Part shown: piece by piece, positions 44,101 through 56,100 of the stretch
Position numbering within the stretch: the stretch's first letter is position 1
Layout of the letters: the number at the start of each line of letters is the position of its first letter
The notes under the pieces: generated by a model
Told to the model about the DNA's origin: nothing
Databases searched by the model: none
The model's input: the letters and a program-made list of their open reading frames with translations, nothing else
NCBI GenBank assembly: GCA_036346225.1
Contig: JARFIW010000115.1
Coordinates: 2,134,501 to 2,198,500, forward strand
Direction: 5' to 3'
Length of the DNA stretch: 64,000 bases
Source: Platerodrilus igneus
Lineage: Eukaryota > Arthropoda > Insecta > Coleoptera > Lycidae
Position numbers and translations under genes: made by a program

Positions 44101-47100
44101 TGTGACCAGGAAAAGGATTACGTACTTAACAGTCTCGCTACTGATGTAGTCTTCGTCAGGCTGCGCAAGGACCTAGTTTGAAAATGAATTGATTGAGTTT
44201 GCGCATTCTGTTCTTACTCACCCCAATTATGTCGCCAAACAGAATCGCAAAAATTGGCATCGCGGCTCCTATTACTACGGACGCGACCGTCGCTACGAAG
44301 ATGTGGAACCACTCAGGTTTGTTGAGTACAAAAATTGCGGCCAGCGATGACATCGTGTTGTGTCTGGTATCATTTGCGTCTTTCAGATCTTCTTCCTGCA
44401 AAAACAACTATTAGTATAATTTTTTCACAATCTACGAATTTTGCGTCATAACCGGTTACGGTTTAATTGGAGAAATACAATTAGTCACGTACTAGGTCTA
44501 CGTAAGCGTGCACGTTGTTTCTGCCGGTTATTGCGCATGCTCTCTACCACAAATAAAAACGTCACGCGTTAGGTATACGTGAGCTAGCGGGTTGATTCTG
44601 TGGTTATTGCGCATGCTCTCTAGTACAAATAAGGGAAAAGCGACACGTACTAGATCTAGGCAAACCGGCAGGTTAGTGCTGCCCGTTATTGAGTATTCTT
44701 TCTAGTACTAATAAAGAACATTACCACGCACTAGATCTAGGTAAGTCGGCAAGTTGATCCTGCCGGTATTTGCGCATGCTCTCTAGTAACAGTTGAGGAG
44801 AACGCCATGTGGTAGGTCTAGGTAAACCGGTTGGTTGATTCTGCCGGTTTTTGCGCATGAATTCTAGTATAAATAAAGAGATCACGCGCTAAGATTAAGT
44901 AAACTGACAGGTTGATCGCGTAAGTAATTGCGCATGCTTTTAGTACAAATAAAGTTAAACCTTCTGATTATTGAGCATAATGTCTAGTACAAACAAAGAA
45001 CGTTGTCACAAGCAACTTGGTAAACCAGCAGGTTGACCAAGTCGCTTACTGAGCATGCTTTCCAGTACAAATAAAGAAAACGTTATCAAATGCTAGGTCT
45101 AAGTAAGCCGGCAGTTTAATCCAGCTTGTTATTGCGCATGCTCTCTAGTACAAATAAAAAGTAGATCGCGCTCTAAGTCTAAGTAAGGCGATAAGTTGAA
45201 GATGCTGGTTATTGAGCATGCTCTCCAGTACAAAAAAGAATAACGTTGTCAAGTACAAGGTCTAGGTAAGCCGGCAGGTTGATCCTACTGGTAATTGAGC
45301 ATGCTCTCTAGTACAAATAAAGAAAACGTTATCAAATGCTAGGTCTAGCTTGCATTGCGCATGCTCTCTAGTACAAATAAGAAGCAGGTAACGCTCTAGG
45401 TCTAAGTAAGCCGATAAGTTGAACCTGCTGGTTATTGAGCATGCTCTCCAGTACAAATAAAGATAGCGTTGTCAAGTAGAAGGTCTAGGTAAGCCGGCAG
45501 ATTGATCCTGTTGGTTATTGAGCATGCTTTCCAGTACAAATAAAGAAAACGGTGTCAAATGTTAGGTATAAGTAAGCAAGCAGATTAATCTAGGTTTTAT
45601 TGCGCTTGCTCTTTAGTACGAATAAAAAACAGGTCACACTCTAGGTCTAAGTAAGCCGATAAATTGAACCTGTTGGTTATTGAGCATGCTCTCCAGTACA
45701 AATCAAGATAATGTTGTCAAATACAAGGTCTGGGTAATCCGGCAGGTTGATTCTGCTGGTTATTGAGCATGCTCTCTAGTACAAATAAAGAAAACGTTGT
45801 CAAGTGCTAGGTCTAGTTAATCCGGCAGTTTAATCCAGCTTGTTATTGCGCACGCTCTCTAGTACAAATAAAAAGCAGGTCACACTCTAGGTCTAAATAA
45901 GCCGATAAGTGAAACCTGCTGATTATTGAGCCTGCTCTCCAGTACAAATAAAAATAACATGGTCAAGTACAAGGTCTAGGTAAGCCGGCTGGTTGGTCCT
46001 GCTGGTTATTGAGCATGCTCTCTAGTAGGAATAAAGAAAACTTTGTCAAATACTAGGTCTATATAAGCCGGCAGATTAATCCAGCTTGTTAATGCGCATG
46101 CCCTCTAGTACAAATAAAAAGCAGGTAACGCTTTAGGTTTAAGTAAGCCGATAAGTTGAACTTGCTGGTTATTGAGCATACTCTTCAGTACAAATAAAGG
46201 TACCATTATCAAATACTAGGTCTAGGTAAGCCGGCAGGTTGATTTTGCTGATTATTCAGCATGCTTTCTAGTACAAATACAGAAAACGTTGTCAAATGCT
46301 AGGTATAGGTAAACCAGCAGCTTAATCCAGCTTGTTATTGCTCATGCTTCCTGGTACAAATAAAAAGCAGGTAACGCTCTATGTCTAAGCAAGCCAATTA
46401 GTTCAAACTGCTGGTTATTAAGCATGCTCTTCAGTACAAATAAAGATACCGTTACCAAATACTAGGTCTAGGTAAGCCGGCAGGTTGATCCTGCTGGTTA
46501 TTGAACATGATCTCTAGTACAAATAAGGATAACGTTGTCAAATACAAGGTCTAGGTAAGCCGGCAGGTTGATTCCCGCTGTTCATTGAGCATACCCTCTA
46601 GTACAAATAAAAAAAACGTTGTCAAATGCTAGGTATAGGTAAGCCGGCAGTTTAATCCAGCTTGTTATTGCGCATGCTCTCTAATACAAAAAAAAGCAGG
46701 TCATGCACTAGGTCTAAGTAAGCTGATACGTTGAACCCGCTGGTTATTGAGCATGCTCTCCAGTACAAATAAAAATAGCGTTGTCGAATACAACGTCCAG
46801 GTAAGCCGGCAGGTTCATAATGCTGGTTATTGAGCATGCTTTCTAGTACAAATTTAAAAAACGTTGTTAAATGCTAGGTCTAAGAAAGTCGGCAGTTTAA
46901 TTCAGCTTGTTATTGCGCATGCTCTCTAGTACAAATAAAAAGCAGGGGATGCACTAGGTCTAAGTAAGCCGATGAGTTGAAACCGTTGGCTATTGAGCAT
47001 ACTCTTTGGTACAAATAAAGATAACGTTGTCAAGTACAAAAGTCTAGGTAAGCCAGGCAGATTGATCCTACTGGTTCTTGTGCATACCCACTGGTACAAA

Positions 47101-50100
47101 TAATAAAGACGTCACGCCGTAGACCACGTTGTTACGCCCTAGGTTAAAATTCACATGGCCGGTTGATTCTTTCAATTATTGCGCATTCTCTCTGCGCAAT
47201 TAAAAAAACGTTTCCACGCCCTAGGTCTCGTTGTCACGTACCAGGTGTGGGTATGCCGGCAGGTTTACCTTGTCGGTTATTGTGCATGTTCCCTAGTACA
47301 AATAACCAGAACGTGTCACGCCGTCACATACAACATTTCTGTAACTTGGCAGGTTAACCGTACCGGTTTTTGTGCATGTCCTCTAGTACAAAGAAAACTT
47401 TTCCACATTCTAGGTCTCGTTGTCACGCGCTTGGTTTCGGTAACCAGGCAAGTTGACCATGCCAGTTATTGTGCATACTCACTGGTACAAATAATAAGGA
47501 TGTCACGCCGTAGATCTCGTTGTCACGTGCTAGGTTTATGGTTTATACGGCAGGTTGCTTCTGTCAATTAATGCGCATCCTCTCTAGCGCAAATAAGAAG
47601 AATGTTATCACGCCTTAGGCAAGTTTATGCTGCCGGATATTGCGCACGTTCTCAAGTCAAAATAAAAAATACAGTTCTTCACGAGTTGTTACGGAGTTAC
47701 TGTCGTATTTACGTTGATAAGAAGTTTCAGTAACCCTAACTGAGTTTGTACGCTTCTGGTTGCGCATGTCCGTTATTAAAAATAAAGACAACCTTGTAAC
47801 GTTCTACGTCACGTCGGCAAGCGCTAGGTTTTGTTAAGCCGGCAGGTTGATCTGCCGGTTATTGCGTACAAATAAAAAGCACGTATTCACTCCCTAGGTC
47901 TCGTTGTCACGCGCTAAGTGTGGGTAAGCCGGCAGGTTTATTCTGTCGGATATTGTGCACGTGCTCCAATACAAATAAAACTGTCACGTGTTAGGTTTGC
48001 CGTAACGTGCCAGGTTTCGGTAACCCGACAGATTGACCCTGCCGTTTATTGCGCATGCTCGCTAGTAAAAAAAGAGAACTTGTGGCCCGCTACGTCACGT
48101 CGGCAAACGTTAGGTTTTGTTAAGCCGGCAGGTTGATCTGCCGTTTATTGCATACAGATAGGGAGAACGTTTTCACGCCCTACGTCTCGTTGTCACAGGA
48201 TAGGTGTGGTTAAACCGGCAGGTTTAACTTGTCGGTTATTTTGTACGTTCTCTAGGAAAAATAAAGAAAGCTGTCACGTGTTTGCCGTAACGTGCTAGGT
48301 TTCGGTAATCCGACAGATTGACCCTGCCGTTTATTGCGTATGCTCTCTAGTAAAAAAAGAAAACTTGTGGCCCGCTACGTCACGTCGGCAAACGTTAGGT
48401 TTTGTTAAGCCGGCAGGTTGATCTGCCGTTTATTGCATACAGATAGGGAGAACGTTTTCACGCCCTACGTCTCGTTGTCACAGGATAGGTGTGGTTAAAT
48501 CGGCAGGTTTATCTTGTTGGTTATTCTACACGTTCTCTAGTAAAAATAAAAAATAGCTGTCACGTGTTAGGTCTGGCGTAACGTGCCAGGTTTCGGTAAC
48601 CCGGAAGATTGACCTTGCCGTTTATTGCGCATGCTCTCTAGTAATCAAAATAGAACTTGTGGCATGCTACGTCACGTCGGCAAACGCAAGGTTTTGTTAA
48701 GCCGGCAGGTTGATCTGCCGTTTATTGCATACAGATAGGGAGAACGTTTTCACGCCCTACGTCTCATTGTCACAGGATAGGTGTGGTTAAACCGGCAGGT
48801 TTATCCTGTCGGTTATTGTACACGTTCTCTAGTAAAAATAAAAAATAGCTCTCATGTGTTAGGTCTGGCGTAACGTGCTAGGTTTCGGTAATCCGGCAGG
48901 TTCACCCTGCCGTTTATTGCGTATGCTCTCTAGTATAAAAAAGAGAACTTGTGGCGCGCTACGTCACGTCGGCAAACTCTAGGTTTTGTTAATGCGGCAG
49001 GTTGATCTGTCGTTTATTGTATACAGATAAGGAGAACGTTTTCACGCCCTACGTCTCGTTGTCACAGAATAGGTGTGGTTAAACCGGCAGGTTTATCTTG
49101 TCGGTTATTGTACACGTTCTCTAGTAAAAATAAAAAATAGCTGTCACGTGTTAGGTCTGCTGTAACGTACTAGGTTTTGGTAACCCGACAGATTGACTCT
49201 TCTGGTTATTGCGCAATTCCTCTAGTGAAAAGAAGAGAACTTTGTAACGTGCAACGTCACGTCGGCAAATGCTAGGTTTTGTTAATTCGGCAGGTTGATC
49301 TGCCGGTTATTACGTACAAATAGGGAGAACGTTTTTACGCCCTAGGTGTCGTTGTCACGCACTAGGTGTGGGTAAGCCGGCAGGTTTATCTTGCCAGTTG
49401 TTGTGTAAGTTTCCTAGTACAAATAACCAAAATGCTGTCACGTCATCACCTGCTAAATTTCTATAACCCAGAAGGTTCTATAATCCTGTCGGTTATTGTG
49501 CATGACCTCTGATATAAGTAAAACGTTTTTATATTCTAGGTCTCTTTAACATGCGTTAGGTTTCGGTAACCCGGCAGGTTGACCGTGCCGGTTATTGTGC
49601 ATACTCACTGGTACAAATAGTAAAAACGTCACGTCGTAGGTTTCTTTGCCACGCGCTAGGTTTAGGTTCACATAGCAGGTTGATTCTGTCAATTATTGCG
49701 CATGCTTTCCAGCGCAAATAAGAAGAACGTTTTCACGCCTTAGGTCTCGTTGTCACGCACCAGGTGTGGGTAAGCTGGCAGGTTAATTTTGTCGGTTATT
49801 GTGCATGTTCCCTAGTAGAAAGAACGAGAATGCTGTCACGTGATAAATTTCTGTAACCCAGAAGGTTAACCCTGCCGGTCATTGTGCATGACCTCTGGTA
49901 CAAGTAAAACGTTTTCACATTCTAGGTCTCGTTAACTTGCGTTAGGTTTCGGTAACCCGGCAGATTGACCATGCCGGTTATTGTGCATACTCACTGGTAC
50001 AAATAATAAAGGACGTCACGCCGTAGATCTAGTTGTCACACGCTAGGTTAGGTTTACGTGGCCGGTTGATTCTGTCAATTATTGCGCATGTCCTCTAGCG

Positions 50101-53100
50101 AAATTACAAAGAACGTTGTCACGCACTGGTTGTGGATAAGCCGGTAGGTTTATCATGTTGGTTATTGTGCATATTCCCTAGTACAAATAACAAAAATGAT
50201 GTCACGTGCTAGGTATCGTCGTCATGTGCTACGTTTTGGTAACCTGACAGGTTGACCATGCCGGTTATTGTGCATACAAACTGGTACAAATAGTAAGAAC
50301 GTCACGCCCTAAACCTCGCTAGGTTTAGGTTCACACGGCAGGTCGATTCTCTCAATTATTGCGGATGATCTCTAGCGCAAATAAAAAGAACGTTTTCAGA
50401 CCCTAGGTGAAGGTAAGCCGGCAGGTGTATCCTGTCGGTTTTGTGCACGTTCTTTAGTAGAAATAGAGAAAGTGCTATCACGTATTAGATCTGACGTCAT
50501 GTGCTAGGCTTCGGTAATCGGCAGGTTGACTCTGCCGGTTATTACGCATGGTCTCTAGTTTTGTTAAGTCCTAAGTCTCGTTGTCACACACTAAGCGTGG
50601 CTAAGTTGGCAGGTTTATCTTGTCGGTTATTGTGCAGGTTTCTTAGTACAAATAACAAAAATGTTGTCACGTCGTCACGTGCTACATTTCTGTAACCCGG
50701 CAGGTTAACCTTACCGGTTATTGTGCATACCCTCTAGTACAAATAAAACTATTCCACATTCTAAGTCTCGTTTTCACGCGCTTGGTTTCGGTAACCTGGC
50801 AGGTTGACCATGCCGGTTATTGTACGTACTCACTGGTACAAATAATAAGAACGTCACGCCCTAGACCTTGCTAGGTTTAGGTTTACATGGCAGGTTGAAT
50901 CTTTGAATTATTGCGCATGCTCTCTAGCGCAAATAAGAAAAATCTTTATACGTCCTATGCCTAGTTGTCATGCACTAGGTGTAAGCCAGCAGGTTTATCC
51001 TGTCGGTTATTCTGCACGTTTTTTCAGAATAAAGAAAGAAAATGCTATCACGTAAGAGGTCTGTCGTCATGTGCTAGGTTTTGGTAACCTAGCAGGTTGA
51101 CCCTGCCGGTTATTATGCATGCTCTCTAGTAAAAATAAAAAGAACTTTGTCGGCAAACGCTAGGTTTTGTTAATACGGCAAGTTGATCTGCCGGTTATTG
51201 CGTACAAATAAAAAGAACGTTTTCACGTCATAAGTCTCGTTGTCACGCACTAGGTGTGGGTAAGCCGGCGGGTATATCTTGTCGGTTATTGTGCATTTTC
51301 CCTAAAATAAATAAAACTATTCCACATTCTAGGTCTTGTTGCCACGCGGTTGACCATCCCGGTTATTGTACAAACTCACTGTCACAAATAATAAAGACGT
51401 CACGCCGTAGACCTCGTTGTCACGTGCTAGGTTTAGGTTCACATGGCCGGTTGCTTCGGTCAATTATTGCGCATGCTCTCTAACGCAAATAAGAAGAACG
51501 TTTTCACGCCATAGGTTTCGTTGTCACGCACTAGTTGTGGTTTATCTTGTCGGTTATTGTACTGTCACATCGTTACGTGCTACATTTCTGTAACCCGGCA
51601 GGTTAACCCTACCGGTTATTGTGCATACCCTCTAGTACGAATAAAACTTTCCCACATTCTAGGTCTCGTTGTCACGCGCTTGGTTTCGGTAACCAGGAAT
51701 GTTGACCATGCCGGTTATTGTGCATACTCACTCGTACAAATAATAAGGATGTTAAGCCGTAGACGCCGTTGTCATGCGCTAGGTTTAGGTTCACATGGCC
51801 GGTTGATTCTGTCAATTATTGCGCTTGCTCTCTACCGCAAAAAAAGTTTTCACGCCCTAGGTCTCGTTGTCGCGAGCTAAATGTAGGTAAGCCGGTTTAT
51901 CCTGTCGGTTGCTGTGTACGTTCTCTAGTAGAAATAAAAACAAAACTGTCACGTGCTAGTTTTCGGTAACCCGGCAGGTAAACCCTGCCAGTTATTGCTA
52001 TCACTAACCAGGTCTGTCGTCATGTGCTAGGTTTTGTTAACCCGACAGGTTGACCCTTGCGGTTATTACGCATGCCCGCTACTAAAAATAAGGAGCACTT
52101 TGTAACGTGCTACGTCACGTCGGCAAACGCTAGGTTTTGTTAATCCGGCAGGTTGATCTGCCGGTTATTGCGTCTAAATAGGGAGAACGTTTTCACGCTC
52201 TAGGTCTCGCTGTCACGCACTAGGCGTGGGTAAGTCGCTAGGTTTATCTTGTCGGTTAATTTGCATGTTCCCTAGTACAAATAATGGAAATGCTGTTTCG
52301 TCTTCACGTGCTACATTTCTGTAACGCGGCAGGTTAACCGTACCGGTTATTGTGCATACTCTCTAGTACAAATAAAACTATTCCACCTTCTAGGTCTTGT
52401 TGTTACGCGCTTGGTTTCAGTAACCAGGTAGGTTGACCATGCCGGTTATGGCGAGTACTGACTGGTACAAATAATAAGGACGTCGCGCCGTAGACCTCGT
52501 TAGGTTCACATGGCAAGTTGATTCTGTCATTTATTTCGCTTAACCTCGAACGCAATTAAAAAGAACGTTTCAATTCCTATGTATCGTTGTCAGGCTGTAG
52601 GTGAGGGTGAGCCGGCAGGTTTGTACTGTCGGTTATTGGGCACGTTCTCTAATAGAAATTTAGAAAATGCTGTCACGTGTCAGGTTTATTGTCACGTGCT
52701 AGGTTTCGTTAACCCTACAGTTTGATTCTCCCGTTATTCTGCATGCGCTCTACCAAAAGAAGCAGAAGTTTGTAACGCGCTTCGCTTCAGCATCACGTTC
52801 TAGGTATAGTTAAGGAGACAAGTTGATCCCGCCGGTTCTTGTGCATACAAAAAAAGTGTTTTCACGTCCTAAATCTCGTTGTCAGGCGCTAGGTGCAGGT
52901 AAGCCGGCAGGTTGATCCTGTTGGTTATCGTGCATGTTCCCTAGTCACGTGTTAAGTATCGTTGTCATGTGCTAGGTTTCGGTAACCCGACAGGTTGATC
53001 ATGCCGGTTATTGTGCATACTCACTGGTACAAATAATAAGAACGTCACGTCCTAGACCTAGCTACGATTAAGTTCACATGGCAGGTTGATTTTCTCAATT

Positions 53101-56100
53101 ATTGCGCATGCTCTCTATCGCAAATAAAAAGAATCTTTTCACAGCCTAGGCCTAGTTGTCGCGCACTAGGTTTATCCTGTCGGTTATTGTGCACGTTCTC
53201 TAGTAGAAATAAAGAAAATGCTGTCACGTGCTAGGTCTGACGCATGTACTAGGTTTTGATAATTCGGCAAGTTGACTATCCTGGTTATTACGCATGCTCT
53301 CTAGTAAAAATAAAAAAACTTTGTAACGTGCTATGTCACGTTGGCGATCGCTAGGTTTTGTTAATCCGGCAGGTTAATCTGCCGGTGATTGCGTACTAAC
53401 AAAGAGAATGTTTTCACGTCCTAGGGCTCGTGGTCACATACTAGGTTTGGATAAGCCGGTAGGTTTATTTTGTCGGTTATTGTGCATTTTCCCTAGTACA
53501 AATAACGAAAATGCTGCCACGTCGCCAAGTGTTAAATTTCTGTAATCCAGCAGGTTAACTCTGCCGGCTATTATGCATGACTTCTGGTACAAGTAAAACA
53601 TTTTCACATTCTAGATCTCGTGGACACGCGCTTGGTTTCGGTAACCAGGCAGGTAACGATTCCGGTTGTTGTACATACCCACTGGTACAAATAATAAAGA
53701 CGTCACACCGTAGACCTCGGTGTCACGCGCTAAGTTTAGGTTCACATAGCAGGTTGATTCTGTCAATTATTGAGCTTGCTCTCTACCGCAATAAAGAAAA
53801 CGTTTTCACGGCCTGGGTAAGCCGACAGGCTCATCGTCTCGGTTATTGTGCACGTTCCCTATTAGAAATAAAGAAAAAACTGTCTCGTGCTAGGTTTCGA
53901 TAACCCGGCAGGTTGACCCTGCCAGTTATTGCGCATGCTCTCTAGCTAAATCAAAGAGAACTTTGTAACGCGCTACGTCACGTCAGCAAACGCAAGGTTT
54001 TGTTAAGCCGGCAGGTTGATTTGCCGGTTATTGCGTACAAATAGGGAGAACGTTGTCACGCCTTAGGTGTCATTGTCACGCACAAGCGGGTGAGTAAACC
54101 GGCAGGTTTCTCCTGTTGGACATTCTGCATGTTCTCTTGTAGAAAAAACTGTCGCGTGCTAGTTTTCGGTAACGCGGCAGGTTGACCCTGCTGGTTATTG
54201 CGCATGCTCTCTAGTTAAAATATAGAGAACTTTGTAACGTGCAACGTGACGTCGGCAAACGCTAGGTTTTATTAAGCCGGCAGGTTGATCTGCCGGTTAT
54301 TGCGTACAAATAGGAGAACGTTGTCACGCCTTAGGTGTCATTGTCACGCACTAGGGATGAGTAAACCGGCAGGTTTATCCTGTCGGATATTATGCATGTT
54401 CTCTAGTAGAAAAAACTGTCGCGTGCTAGTTTTCGGTAACGCGGCAGGTTGACCCTGCCGGTTATTGCGCATGCTCTCTAGTTAAAATATAGAAAACTTT
54501 GTAACGTGCAACGTGACGTCGGCAAACGCTAGGTTTTGTTAAACCGGCAGGTTGACCTGCCGATTATTGCAATAGGAAGAACGCGTTGTCACGCGAAAGG
54601 TGTGTGTAAGTTGGCAGGTTTATCCTGTCGGTTGTTGTGCGCGTTCTCCAATGAAAATAAAGCAAAAGCTGTCACGTGTTAGGTCTGCCGTAACGTGCTA
54701 GGTTTTGGTAACCCGACAGACTCTTCTGGTTATTGCGCATTTCCTCTAGTGAAAATAAAGAGAACTTTGTAACGTGCAACCTCACGACGGCAAACGCTTG
54801 TTTTGTTTAGCCAGCAGTTTGATTTGCCGGTTATTGCGTACAAATAGGGAGAACGTTGTCACGCCTTAGGTATCATTGTCACGCACTAGGTGTGAGTAAA
54901 CCGGCAGGTTTATACTGTTAGTTCTCTAATAAAAATAAAGAAAATGCTGTCACACTCTAGGTCTGTCGTCACGTGCTAGGTTTCGGTAACCCGGTAGGTT
55001 GACCCTGTTCCCTAGTGCAAATAACTAAAATGCTATCACGTCGTCACGTGCTACATTTCTGTAACCTGTCAGGTTAACCCTACCGGTTATTGTGCATACG
55101 CTCTAGTGTAAATAAAACTTTTCCACATTCTAGGTCTCGTTGTCACGCGCTTGGTTTCGGTAACCAGGCAGGTTATTGTGCATAGTCCCTGGTACAAATA
55201 ATAAGGACGTCACGTCGTTAACCTCGTTGTCACGTGCTAGGTTTAGGTTCACATGGCAGGTTGATTCTGTCAATTATTGCGTTTGCTCTCTGCAACAATA
55301 AAAAAACGGTTTCACGCCCTAGGTTTCGTTGTCATTCGCTAGGTTTGGGTAAGCCGGCAGGTCTATCTTGTCGGTTATTGTGCTGTCACGTCGTCACATG
55401 CTACATTTCTGTAACTCGGCAGGTTAACCCAACTGGTTATTGTGCTTACCCTCTAGTACAAATAAAACTTTTCCACATTCTAGGTCTCGTTGTCACGCGC
55501 TTGGTTTCGGTACCCAGGCAAGTTGACCATGCCGGTTATTGTGCATACCCACTGGTACAAATAATAAGGACATAACGTCCTTGACCTCGTTGTCACGCGC
55601 TAGGTTTAGGTTCACATCGCAGGTTGACTCTGTCAATTATTACACTTGCTCTCTACCGCAATAAAAAAAACCTTTTCCGCTCTAGGTCTCGAGGTCACGC
55701 GCTATATGTTGGTAAGCCGACAGGTTTATTTTGTCGGTTGTTGTGCATGCTTTATTGTAGAAATGAGGAAAAAACTGTCACGTGTTAGTTTTCGGTAACC
55801 AGACTGGTTGGCCCTACCGGTTATTGCCTTTGTATCGTGCAACGTTACGTCGACAAACGCTAGGTTTTGTTAAGCCGGCAGGTTGATCTGCCTATTATTG
55901 GGTATAGATAGGGAGAACGTTTACACCCCCTAAGTCCCCTTATCACGAGAAAGGTGTCTACGTTACGTCGATAAACGCAAGGTAGTGTTAAGCCGGCAGG
56001 TTGATTTGCTGGTTCTTGCGTTCAAATAAAGAGAACGTTTTTACGACCTATGTCTCGTTGTCACTAGAAAGGTGTGGTTAAACCGGCAGGTTTATCCTGT

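Noticed and set aside
44193..44414. Plus-strand ORFs across exons (44193-44414, 14032-14259, 56883-57341, 58119-58466)
   Set aside because: They are antisense shadows of conserved ABCB exons. The minus-strand frames carry all the family motifs.
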